NCBI RefSeq assembly: GCF_000499385.1 | Contig: NW_013652443.1 | Location: forward strand, 1-57,499 | Length of the DNA stretch: 57,499 nucleotides | Source: Eimeria necatrix | Taxonomy: Eukaryota; Apicomplexa; Conoidasida; Eucoccidiorida; Eimeriidae | Reading direction: 5' to 3' | Notes under the pieces: generated by a model | The model's database searches: none | What the model was told of the DNA's origin: nothing | The model's input: only the letters and a program-made list of their open reading frames with translations | Position numbers and translations under genes: made by a program | Shown here: positions 10,550 to 20,327 of the stretch, piece by piece | Layout: the number at the start of each line of letters is the position of its first letter | How positions within the stretch are numbered: the first letter of the stretch is position 1

Positions 10550-11344
10550 TTAGATGAGCTTCTTGGTCTCTGCGAGGTGGTGTTTAATCCAAGGCAGCAG
10601 CAGCACGAGGGCCTCAAACTCCTCCTGGTTCAGCAGCAGCACGAGCCTTTTGCTGCAGCAAAACCCTAAAGCTGCTTCTCGCTTTAAACCCCCCCCTGTG
10701 GTTCTGCTAAACACAAACAACTCCCGCCCCAGGGGGCCAAACTGCACGCAGCCACAAACCCTAAACCCTAAACCCTAAACCCTGAGCCCTGAACCCTGGA
10801 AAATAAACCCTAAACCCTAAACCCTAAACCCTGGACATTCGGCGTCCCAAGCCCAGCCGGCAGACGGGCTTGCAGCCAGCTTCTGCAAACCCTGAACCCT
10901 AAACCCTAAACCCTAAACCCTAAACCCTAAACCCTAAACCCTCACCCTGGAGTGTTCGTCGCCAATGCGGATTCTGGAGCGCGGAGGCCAGCCCTCGTAA
11001 GAAGACCAAGCTTCTGCTTTTGTCTTTTTGTTTTGCTGCTTTGCTGCAGCAGCAAAACGAGAAAGACAGACTTTTAAAGGTGCTTCTGCTGCTGCTGCTG
11101 CCATCGACGGGAAGCGCTCGTACACAGACAAACGGGCGCCACCTGCTGCTGCTGCTGCACCTGCTGCTGCTGCTGCTCCTGCAGCTGCTGCTGCTGCTGC
11201 TCCTGCAGCTACTGCTGCGTCTGCTGCTGCGTCTGCTGCTGCGTCTGCTGCTGCGTCTGCTGCTGCGTCTGCTGCGCCTCCTGCTGCTGCCCTTGAGGCT
11301 CCTGCCTCTGCAGGAGCCGCCGCACTTGCCGCTGCAGTCTCTAG

Positions 11345-11382
<38 letters not shown>

Positions 11383-11912
11383 GCTCTTGGGAAGCAGACG
11401 AATCTTCTGCTGCTGCTGCTTCTTCCTCTCTAACTGCAGCACCAGCAGCCGCTACTGTTTCTGCAGCAGGTGCTGCAGCAGCAGCAAACTGCTTTTTCTT
11501 CTTTAGCTTCTTTGGCGCCGCTATAGCTGCTGCCGCATTTTGCTGCTGCAGCCCCGATGCTCCTTTTCCTGCTGCTCGTTCTGCTGCTCTAGTTTCTGCT
11601 GCTGCTGCTGCTGCTTCAATTGCTGCACCTTCAGCTGCTTGTGTTGGCTGCTCTTGCAGCTGCTGCTGCTGCCGACCGTCCGAAGGAGTACCTCCTGCTT
11701 TTGCTGCTGCTGCTGCTGCAGTCGCCAGCTGCCTTAAACCCGCCAAGCTAGTAGCAACAGCAGTAACACTGGGAACACGTGCTGCTGCGGCAGCAGCAGC
11801 AGCAGCACCAGCAGCAGCAACTGGAGTCGCTGCGCGGCGCCACTGCTGCAGATCCTTACATCTTCTGCCTACACACCCTGGAGTGACGTGTAAATTTGCT
11901 GCTGATTCCTTC

Positions 11913-11945
<33 letters not shown>

Positions 11946-12025
11946 CTGGTCGCCGCTGTGCAGCAGCAGCACAGGGGAGCCACAGTAGCAGCAGCACGCT
12001 GCAGCAGCAGATAGCCGTTGGTCAT
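10550..12025 (-). CDS. Ala-rich protein with Lys-rich nuclear-type signal and conserved-looking C-terminal domain, 2 exons
   Basis: Exons are complement(10946-12025) and complement(10550-10741). The donor (AGG|GTGAGG) and acceptor (GTGCAG|TTT) join in phase 0, giving 423 residues. The N-terminal two thirds is mostly Ala runs with islands such as VTPGCVGRRCKDLQQWRR and PKKLKKKKQF, a likely nuclear or nucleic-acid-binding basic cluster, plus a DAAA repeat. The C-terminal part is ordinary protein: LSVYERFPSM, LKVCLSRF, EAWSSYEGWPPRSRIRIGDE, then across the intron FGPLGRELFVFSRTTGGGLK and a final helix, LNQEEFEALVLLLPWIKHHL. Alternating strand-like segments closed by one amphipathic helix are reminiscent of the Whirly-type fold of PC4/Pur single-stranded DNA-binding proteins, but this is only an impression. 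The intron body is telomere-like repeat. Confidence 0.6.
10742..10945. repeat. Telomere-like repeats forming an intron
   Basis: CCCTAAA arrays at 10757-10787, 10805-10835 and 10896-10942 (TTTAGGG on the transcribed strand) occupy most of the 204-nt intron of the minus-strand Ala-rich gene. The array begins within 6-8 nt of the donor. Confidence 0.8.
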
Positions 12026-12092
12026 TGGCTAGGGCACAGATGACTCATTGCAGCTAAAATGCAGCAGCGACAAAAACGGGAAGGGTTTCAGA

Positions 12093-12144
12093 AACCCTAA
12101 ACCCTCTTGTCCTTAACCCGCTGGGCAGACAACCGCGCTGCAGC

Positions 12145-12180
<36 letters not shown>

Positions 12181-12835
12181 TGCAGGTCGAGCGCAGCCTT
12201 AAAAATAGATATGACCTCTGGAAGAAATGTGTCTACGAAGGTTAAGAAGGGTTTAGGGTTTAGGGTCTAGGATTTAGGGTTTAGGGTTTTGGGGCTGAGA
12301 CCTGGCGGGGCAGCCCCACCGATATGGTGGTTGGCTGCGAACCTTAAACGCTAAACCCTAAACCCTAAACCCTCTACCCTAAACCCTAATTTGAGATCTT
12401 TCCCTGAAGTGTAACAGCGGTGCTGTCGCTTCGGCTTTATGCTAAGGGGGGCAAAAGAAGGAGCAAACCCAACACTCCAAGCCCTAGATCCAAATTCTTA
12501 AACCCTAAACCCTAAACCCTAAACCGTAGGAACAAGGCTTCGCTTTCCCTGGCATCGCGCTTCATTTTTCCAGGCCTAGGGTGTAGGGTTTAGGGTTTGC
12601 GCTCCCGCGGCTGAGGGTTTTCGCAGTGCCTTCTTTCACCCCTGAACTCCTACGCCAAACCCTACACCCTAAACCCTAAACCCTAAACCCTTTTCGCGGG
12701 TTTAGGCGAGTCCGCGCCCTTGGTTCTTCTCTGTGGACTGCCCCGCGTGCCAGCTCCAACCTTGAAACCCTAAACCCCAAACCCCTGGCAGCGGTCCTCC
12801 AAACCCCAAACCCTAAACCCTAAACCCTCAGCCAC
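12093..12835. repeat. Interstitial telomere-like repeat block upstream of DFRP1
   Basis: Both orientations occur: TTTAGGG at 12250-12292 and 12578-12598; CCCTAAA at 12094-12105, 12355-12390, 12499-12528, 12655-12692 and 12804-12830. Unique spacers of 40-120 bp separate them. The last array ends about 10 bp before the DFRP1 ATG, so it must be in or next to its 5' UTR. A CTG tract lies at 12147-12182. Confidence 0.9.
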
Positions 12836-12839
12836 CAAA

Positions 12840-15333
12840 ATGCCGCCCGCCAAGAAGAAAGACGCCAAGAGCGAGAAGGGGCAGCAGAAAGCCCTCGAGA
12901 GGGAAAAGCAAAAAATAATAGAAGACAAAACATTCGGCTTGAAAAACAAGAACAAGTCCAAAGCTGTACAAAAGTAGGCTCTAGGGTTTAGGGTTTAGGG
13001 TTTAGGGTTTACGGTTTCGGGAGCGACGAGCGGTGCTTTGCTGCCAGCTTTTGTCGGCGGAAGCAGCTGCAGCGCAGGCAGCACCAGCAGCAGCAGCAAC
13101 AGCTGCTGCTGCTGCTGCTGCAGCACCAGCAGCACAAACCCATCCCGGGCGCGGCTGTGTGTTGGCTGCTGCTGCTGAGTGCCACGCTGGTTCTGCTGCT
13201 TCTGCTGTTGCTGCTGCTGCCTGTGCTGCTGCTGCTGCTGCCCCTCCGTCCACTCCTCCTCCCCGTTCTCATGCAGTTCCTCTTGCTGCTGATCCTTCTC
13301 CCGCTGCTGCTGCACTTGCTGCTGCGGTCGCACTTGCCGCTGCTGCCGCCCTTGCTGCTGCTGCTGCACTTGCTGCTGCTGCACTTGCTGCTGCTGCTGC
13401 TGCTGGGGAATGCGTGGGGACTGGCTGTGGCTGGCTTTTGCTGCAGGTTCATAAAGTCGGTGCAGCAATCCGCCAAAGGCCCCCAAAAGGGCGGAGAGGC
13501 CCACGAGATTGCGAAGAAAAAAGAAGAGCAGCAGGCGAAAAAGGCCATGCTGCAGCAGCAAATGCTGCTGCAGGCGCTTTTCAAGGGTGAGGGTTTAGGG
13601 TTTAGCTGCACGCGCCGCAGCACGAGGGTTTAGGGTTTGCGCTTTTCGCGGCCTGAAGAGGCCTACAGCGAGCAGGGCGCCAAATTTAGGGTTTAGGGTT
13701 TAGGGTTTAGGGTTTAGGGTCTAGGGTTTAGGGTTTAGAGGGAAGAACGCAGCCTTCAGGCGCTCGCTGGGTCTCTTCGACGCTAGGCGGTTGCTTGCTG
13801 GGATCTGCTCTTTTCTAGGGTTTTGGGTCAAACGTTTCGGGTCGAGGGTTTAGGGTTTAGGGTTTAGGGTTTAGGGCTTAGGGTTTAGGGTTTAGGGTTT
13901 GCGCAGGCACTGAAAACGTGAAGAAGGCGGCGAGCGAGTCCAACGTGGGCACTTATGACCCGAAGGAGTCAAAGCAGGAGCAGAAGATAGACTTGTACAT
14001 AGACCAGAGAGAACAAAGCAAGCCTAAACCCTAAACCCTAAACCCTAAACCCTAAACCCTAACCTCTAGGGAGTTCAGCTCTTCTCTTTGCCGTGCATTT
14101 CTGCGTACAGTTTGCTGCGGTTTTCCTTTTGGGTTTTACCTGTGGGGGGCCAGAGGGTGCAGAGCAGGGAAATCAAGGGTTTAGGGTTTAGGGTTTAGGG
14201 TTTAGGGTTTAGGGTTTGCGCGCAGCTGGCTGCAGCCGGTGGCCGGGGTCCAACGGGGAAGAGGCGGAGGGCGACACTTCGATTGTTTGCAAATTCTTTT
14301 TAGAAGCTGTTGAGAAAAAACAATATGGGTGGTTTTGGGTTTGTCCAAATGGAGGCGATTCTTGCAAGTACAGGCACTGCCTGCCGCAGGGTGGGCGAGG
14401 GTTTAGGGTTTAGGGTTTAGGGTTTAGGGGTTGGCTTGCTGACAGGCTCTGGGGAGTGCCCGCGGGCCGGGGCCCGCCATGAGGGGAGGGGATGAGGGAT
14501 TTGCGTCTAGGGTTTAGGGTTTAGGGTTTAGAGTTTGGCTTAGCGTGCTTGGTGGACGGGGCAGAAGACGGCTCAGGGTTTAGGGTTTAGCGCTTAGGGT
14601 TTAGGGTTTAGGGTTTAGGGTTTGGGTTCAGGTTACGTGCTGAAGGGAGAAGAAGACTCTTCAGGTCCTGAAGAAGAAGAGCCAATAGAGGAAATAGAGG
14701 AAAAGGTCGAGAGAGAGGTGGGGCTTTAAACAGCAAGTAAATGCATTTATATTTATTTATTTATTTATTTATTTATAAATATTCTCAAGTAAGCAATTTC
14801 ATTGTCTTTCAGTTTTTAACTATTTTAATTCGAACTTGAACGAAATGCAATAAATGAGGAGCTACACTTGTCTGTTTGAATGTGCTGCTCCTCTGTTTCC
14901 CAATATAATCCAATTATGCATTTACTAATAATGATTTAAAGTATAAAAATAAATATTTTCATCAAGAATTGCATTTACAATGCGGCTCTAGCAGCAGCAA
15001 TAGCAGCAGCAACAGCAGCAGCAGTAGCAGCAGCAACAGCGGCAGCAGGGTTGTTTTAAGGTGCTTTTGTCTGCTTCGTGCGGCTTTCAAGAGCCATTTA
15101 AACGCCAGATGCCAATTAGAATAGTTGGAAATGTTAAAAGTAAACAATTAATGGTATTTAATGGATTTTAATGCAATTTATTTCTTCAAAATTTCTGCTT
15201 TTGATCCTGCAGCGCCAGGCACTGCCCCCAGGAGGCACCCCAGTAACTCCTGCCACTTTTGCTGCCTGGAAAAAGGCGAAGGAGGAGCGGCGGCTGGCGG
15301 CGCTGCGGGAGCAGCAGCAAAAGGAGGGCAAGC

Positions 15334-15366
<33 letters not shown>

Positions 15367-16948
15367 GCGGCAAGGGGCAGCAGCTATCAGGAAAAGACCT
15401 CTTTTCATTTAACCCGGCGCTCTTCGTTGATGCTGAAGGCGCAGCAGACGAAAAGGATTATGAGGAAGATGAAGACTGGGCGGCGGAGGTTTGTTGGCAT
15501 TTCTATTTAATTAATTAATTAGTTAATTAATTAAAATAAAGGCGATATTTTTTTGTTCGTTTAAAAGACCTGAGCTCTGTTGCTTCAGTTCGTTGGGGAG
15601 TCCTTGGCTCGTACCCGCGCTTCTGTCTTAGGCGAATCTGAACTGCCATTTTATCTTTGTGTTTATATGTATCAATCTTACTTTATTTGATCATTTTACA
15701 TAACTATATTTTATTTGATTAATTTATCTTCGATAAATATGTTTCATTTGATATATTTGTATCCCATTTACTAGTGCGCATTTGCACTTGCTGGACTTGA
15801 ATTATCAGTTCAATTAAATGCTATTAAAAGTGGACTCTTTCCAGATCCAAACCCTAAACCCTAAACCCTAAAGTTGTAGGGAAAAGGCTCGTTGTATATC
15901 CAAACCCTAAACCCTAAAGTTATAGGGAAGGGGCTCCTTGCATTTCCCCGTAAACCCTAAACCCTAAATCTTATGTAAAGGGCATTGTGCATATCCCAAC
16001 CCTAAACCCTAGAAGCCTCAATTATACTTCTTTGTACAAGAAGAGAAATGGAACTTGAAATTTTAATTTCTCTTTACAACTGCTGCCAGAAGCTGAAGCT
16101 GAAGCAGCTCTTTTGGTCTTTTGTTTGAAACATTTTCAAATTTAAATAAATCTTCTTTCGTTTTCACTACTTCCAAATAAATTTGTTTCTTTGCCGTCCA
16201 AGTTGCCCACTGGATTTACCTATCCATTGATCTACTTGTTTATCCATTTATTCATTTATCATTATTATATATCTGTTTATTTATATTATCCATTTATTAT
16301 TTATTTATTTATTTATTTATTCTTTAGAGAGAAAGAAACCAACAAGCACTCGACGAAGCAAATGCTGCAGCGCGGGCGGCGCTGCGCGAGGCCTCTGACA
16401 ATGAGGGCGAGACTGACAAGAGAGAAGATGCAGCAGCAGCAGCAGCAGCAGGGAATGATAAGGGCAGCAGCAGCAGCAGTGGCAGCAGCAACGACAAGAA
16501 GGCGCCGCAGCCAATCAAGGCAGAGCTCTTCATGGACGATCTCGTTCCCGTGAGACACATGACACAGCTAGAAACATGGCTAGCTAGCCAGCTAGCTATC
16601 CAGCTAGGTATCCAGCTAGCTAGCTAGCTAGCTAACTAGATATGTACCAAACTAGCTAGCCAGCTACCTAGCTAGCGAGCTAGCTTGGCAGATAGACAGC
16701 TGGCTTGATAACTAAGCAGCTGGCTAGCTGGTTAGGCAGGTAGACAGCTGGCTGCCTCGTTAGCTGTCTAGCTCACAAGTTAGCTATATAGCTGGATAGC
16801 TAGCTGGCTAGCTTGCTGGGTAGGCAGCTGGCTAGCAGTTTGGCTAGTTAGCTGCTTCATCAGTTCAGTGGCTATTACTTGGCAAGCTAGCCATTCATGT
16901 GCGCGAGCTGTGGCTGTTCAGGAGGAGCTGGAGGCGCTTGATGACTGA
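12840..16948 (+). CDS. ZC3H15: DRG family regulatory protein 1 homologue (ZC3H15/DFRP1/Tma46), 8 exons
   Basis: Exons 12840-12973, 13447-13586, 13907-14017, 14226-14390, 14632-14717, 15213-15488, 16328-16549 and 16922-16948 join in phase to give 386 residues (human about 426). Orthologues bind and stabilise the translation-associated GTPase DRG1 on ribosomes. Diagnostic blocks in order: [10 protein letters not shown] and [28 protein letters not shown], the CCCH finger around [16 protein letters not shown] and [40 protein letters not shown], and the acidic C-terminal pair [18 protein letters not shown]. The first of the family's two CCCH fingers is not found; the expected position holds [15 protein letters not shown]. 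Intron 3 uses a GC donor. Introns 1-4 and 6 contain telomere-like repeats, intron 7 a CTAG array. Family identity is very secure. Confidence 0.93.
12974..14631. repeat. Telomere-like arrays inside DFRP1 introns 1-4
   Basis: TTTAGGG arrays lie at 12983-13010, 13588-13635, 13685-13738, 13846-13902, 14177-14217, 14399-14428, 14508-14535 and 14577-14624, and a CCCTAAA array at 14021-14068. Intron 1 also has a long CTG/CAG segment (13060-13440). Three acceptors are formed by the last repeat unit plus a short cap: GGGTTTGCGCAG, GGGTTTGCGCGCAG and GGGTTTGGGTTCAG. Confidence 0.9.
15840..16012. repeat. Telomere-like repeats in DFRP1 intron 6
   Basis: Four short CCCTAAA arrays (15848-15872, 15902-15918, 15952-15968, 15999-16010) alternate with near-identical spacers containing TTGTAGGGAAAAGGCTCGTTG or variants. 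It is a higher-order repeat of about 50 bp. The rest of the 839-nt intron is A+T-rich with ATTT repeats near 16230-16325. Confidence 0.8.
16560..16915. repeat. CTAG tetranucleotide array, DFRP1 intron 7
   Basis: Repeated GCTAGC/AGCTAGCT units with frequent single-base changes (GCTGGCTAG, GCTAACTAG, CAGCTAGG) fill the intron between the donor at 16550 and the acceptor at 16920-16921. The unit is self-complementary. Confidence 0.9.
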
Positions 16949-16964
16949 GAGAGGGGTTGGAGCG

Positions 16965-17375
16965 GCGAGCTAGCTAGCTAGCTAGCTAGCTAGCTAGTTA
17001 GCCGGTTGGCAAAGGACGGAGGATTTTCTGGGGGAGCTGGAAGTGTCAACACACCGCCTGAAGCCCGCAGCTGCGGCGGCACTGATCAGGTGCTAGCTGG
17101 CTAGCTAGGTAGCCAGCTAGCTAGCTAGCCAGCTAGGCAGCTTAGGCAGCTTGCCAGCTAGCTAGCTAGCAATCTAGCTAGCCGACTGGCTAGCTAGCCA
17201 GCTCGGAAGCTTACCAGCTAGCTAGCTAACCGTCTAGCTAGCCAGCAAGCTAGGCAGCTAGCTTGCCAGCTAGCTCGTCGTCTGGGTGCCTGGCTAGCTG
17301 AGTCGAAAGCAGGCTAGCGAGGCAGCTAGCTAGCCAGACAGCTACGTAGCTAGCTAGCTAGCAGGCGGCTAGCCG
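16965..17375. repeat. CTAG tetranucleotide array, second block
   Basis: The same degenerate CTAG repeat as in DFRP1 intron 7 resumes after the DFRP1 stop, interrupted by a 75-bp unique island at 17015-17089. Confidence 0.9.
17015..17089 (+). other. Candidate small exon inside CTAG arrays
   Basis: A unique 75-bp island is bounded by AAAG and a GTGCTAG donor-like site. One frame is open and protein-like (EDFLGELEVSTHRLK). Similar islands lie at about 18731-18762 and 18879-18884. A unique stretch starting near 19046 (GANKSGRKYTAELFP) can be joined to them in phase. The junction after 18762 lacks a GT donor. The host gene is unrecognised. Confidence 0.3.
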
Positions 17376-17404
17376 GGCCAGTCGCCCGATGAAGTGAACT
17401 GGAC

Positions 17405-18640
17405 AGAGTCTTTTAATGTTTCGCTAGAGAAAAGGAAAAAAGTGAAAAACGCGGGAAAAGGAAGTAAATAAAAAGAAGTAAAAAGTGAAAAGAGAAGAAA
17501 AGAATCAGGAGAGAGAAATAAGAAGTGAAAAGGATTGGCAAGTAAAAAGTCCGCGGAGCGGGATTGAAGAGTCGAGAGAGGAAATAAAGATTGAGAAGAG
17601 AAATAATGAAGATTAAACAGAAATGATAGAGACGAAAAGGATATAAAATAAATGACAGAGACATTATAAAGGTGAAAAAACGGAGAACAAAGACGAAAGA
17701 GATGCTAACGATGAAAAGAAGAAAATAAAGATGAAAATGAGAAAGTAAAAAAGAGATGGAGGAGAGAATCAAAAGAAATGGAAAAGGTGAAATAAAGAGG
17801 ATAGAGTCAACGGAGAGGCAATGAAGATGAAAAAGAGATAACTGCGAATCAAAATGAAAGCAATAAAGATAAAAAAGACAATAAAGATGAATAGGAGAAA
17901 GCAAAAATGGGAGCAGACAATAAAAGCAAAAAAGATAATACAGAGGAAAAAACGCGAAGAAGCAAAAGTGCAAAGAGGAAACTTTCGGGGTCAGGAGGAA
18001 GGAAAAAAATAAAAAAGAGGAAAACACTTTCGGAGTTTTATTTTCTGATCTTGGCTTTTGAACGTTTTTTTCAATATTTCTTTTTTGGTTTTTTGATTAT
18101 TTCTCTCTTGTTTCTATTATTATCTTTTCCTCCCTTTCTGGTATTTATTTCTTCCCCTCGGTTTTACTCCAATTCTCTCTTTTTGATTTTCGTTTTTATA
18201 ATATTTAATTGTTCTTTCTCCCTTTTATTGTTGATTCCTTCCCATTCAATAATCTTTTGGTTTTGATTGTTTTCTTCTCCATATTCGTTTCTCCCATTTC
18301 AATCTTTTCCTCCCTTTTTGGCATTTATTTGTCCTTTTCGAGTATTTATTTCTCCCCTTTTGGCATTTCTGTTTTTGAATGTTTGTTTTTCCTTTTTTTC
18401 ACTTTTATTTCTGTTTAGATATTTATTTATCCTTTTTTGATGTTTGCTTCTTTCAAAATATTTACTTATCCCCTCTTGCCATTCACATTTACTTTTCAAG
18501 TTTCAATCTGTTGAATTAAAAGCAAGAAGCAACTGAGAGGCAAGAAGGGAAGCGAAAGAGTGAAAAATAAGAAGCCTTTTAAAAGAAGTTTTCTGAAAAA
18601 TAAATCAAACAATCCTCTTTAAACGTCTGAATTAGTTTCT
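17405..18640. repeat. Polypurine block followed by polypyrimidine block
   Basis: From about 17410 to 18030 the plus strand is overwhelmingly A and G (GAAAAG, AAAGATGA motifs). From about 18035 to 18510 it is overwhelmingly T and C (TTTTCCTCCC, TTTATTTCTCC). A/G-rich sequence returns to 18640. CTAG arrays flank both sides. The frames open here are Lys/Glu-rich or Phe/Leu-rich and look compositional, so I call no gene. Confidence 0.8.
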
Positions 18641-18644
18641 AGCA

Positions 18645-19045
18645 AAAGCTAGCTAGCTAGCCAGCTGGCTAGCTAGCTAGCCAGCCAGATAGACAGCTAG
18701 CTAGCCAGCAAGCTAGCTCGCTGGCTAGTGAGGCTCCCCCGGAGACGCGTGCTGCGAATTATATGCTAGCCAGCTAGCTAGCCAGCTAGCGAGCCAGTCG
18801 GCTAGCCTGATAGCTAGCCAGTCAGCTAGCTAGCTAGCTAGCTAGCTAGCCGCTGCCTAATTAAGCTGGCAACCGCAGGCACAAAGTAGGTAGGTGTAGA
18901 GCTAGCCAGCCAGTCAGCTTGCCAGATGGCTGGCTAGCCAGTTATTGGCTAGCAAGCTAGCTAGCTAGCTAGCTACGCGTAGCCATTTAGCTAGCTAGCT
19001 AGCTAGCTGAATGGCTACGCGTGTAGGCAGCTAGCTAGCTGGCAG
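18645..19045. repeat. CTAG tetranucleotide array, third block
   Basis: Degenerate GCTAGC/CAGCTAGC repeats with two short unique islands (18731-18762 and around 18860-18895). It mirrors the array on the other side of the purine/pyrimidine block. Confidence 0.9.
18971..19024. repeat. Long near-perfect inverted repeat (hairpin)
   Basis: The left arm GCTACGCGTAGCCATTTAGC is matched by GCTGAATGGCTACGCGTG about 10 bp downstream, with only one or two mismatches. The loop and inner stem are CTAG repeat. The stem could exceed 20 bp. Confidence 0.8.
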
Positions 19046-19058
19046 TGGCGCTAACAAG

Positions 19059-19621
19059 TCAGGAAGAAAGTATACGGCGGAGCTTTTCCCAGCGGCGGAG
19101 GGATTTCCAGGGCTGGTGCTGCAGCAGCAGCAGCTGCTGCTGCTGCTCTTGCTGCTGCCGCCAGGGGACGTGATGGTGGTGTTGCTGCAGCATGGAGCCT
19201 TCTTTTTGCTGCTTCTGCTTTGCTGCTGCTTCCAGCAAAGAAACCACAGCGGCAGCTGTTGCAGCAGAAGCAGCAGCAGCATGGATCACCAGCCGACACA
19301 GCTGCTGCCTGCTGCTGCTGCTGCTGCTGCGGGCGTGGTGAAGCACCGATATGTCTACTCCCAAGGCCCCCAGCCTGCAGCAGCAGCAGCAGCGGAAACA
19401 TGAGCAGCAGCAACAGCAGCAACAACAAAAATGACGGCACTCGCAGTTCGAAGCAGCAGCAGCAGCAAAAGACGCAGCAGCAGCAACAACAGCAATAACA
19501 ACACCACCACTTCGCAGCAGTAGCAGCAGCCATTGGAGCAGCAGCACTAAATAATACACAGCAGCAAAAGCAACAACAGAGCTAGCCTGAGCAGTAGCAG
19601 CAGCAGCAGCAGCAGAACCCT

Positions 19622-19654
<33 letters not shown>

Positions 19655-19764
19655 GAACATACGCCTGCAAGTCTCTTGCTACGGCAAACAAGGTCGACTT
19701 TGGCTCCAACGCGCATTGGGTGTCAGCTAGCTGCTGCAGATACTCCTCTTCAAGCAGGCACAGT

Positions 19765-19803
<39 letters not shown>

Positions 19804-20327
19804 AGCGGGTAGTGGCGGCAGCGCCCCAGGGCGCTGCAGCCCTGGGGATCCAGGTGGAAGTCCCCGCAGCTGCTGATGCGCCGCTGCAGCTCAGCTGTTG
19901 CTCCTTCTATTTCTGCTGCTATTGCTGCTGCTGCTGCTGCTGCATCTTCTGCTGCGGAAGAGCTGCTAGGCCCGTTGCTGCTGCTGCTCCTGCTGCTACT
20001 GCCCGTATTGCTGCTGCTGTTCTCGTCTGCTGAGTGTCTCACTGGGCTGCACAGATGCTCTGCGTGGAAACCTGCTGCTTCTGCTGCTGCCTCTGCTGCT
20101 GAGGTTGCTTCTGTTGCTGCTGCTGCTGCCACTTTCGCTGCATCTGCTGTTGCTGTGTCTTGCTGCTGCTGCTGCTCAGGTATATCGCCAGCTGATCTTG
20201 CGTTGAAGGGAGAAGATGCAGCAGGATCGTTCGATGCTGCTACCGCCATTGCTGCTGCTGCTGCTGCTGCAGCAGCGGCAATGTGCAAGGCTCTGGCTAG
20301 GCGCATGCTTGCTGCTGCAGCTGACAA
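19059..20327 (-). CDS. Uncharacterised Ala-rich protein with Cys-containing motif
   Basis: A minus-strand frame starts with two closely spaced Met residues and MRLARALHIAAAAA, possibly a signal or organelle-targeting segment. Runs of Ala, Gln and Ser separate unique stretches: DIPEQQQ, FHAEHLCSPVRHSADEN, ELQRRISSCGDFHLDPQGC, ALGRCRHYPL, LLEEEYLQQLADTQCALEP and STLFAVARDLQ. The four Cys spaced over about 15 residues could form disulfides or bind metal. A good donor (GC|GTATGT) follows DLQA near 19650, so downstream of that the open frame is probably intronic and the true 3' exon is unresolved. I do not recognise the family. The plus strand at about 19046-19110 also looks protein-like, so the 3' limit is doubtful. 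Confidence 0.45.

Noticed and set aside
10934..12014. Long plus-strand Ala-rich frame opposite the minus-strand Ala-rich gene
   Set aside because: GCT/GCA repeats read as Ala on both strands. The minus-strand reading has unique segments, a good splice junction and a protein-like C-terminus; the plus-strand one does not.
14740..14775. ATTT tetranucleotide runs (also at 16290-16325)
   Set aside because: Ordinary A+T-rich intron microsatellites with no further structure.
17413..18027. Long Phe/Leu/Ser-rich minus-strand frame resembling a membrane protein
   Set aside because: It is the complement of a polypurine tract. The hydrophobicity is compositional, with no conserved motif.
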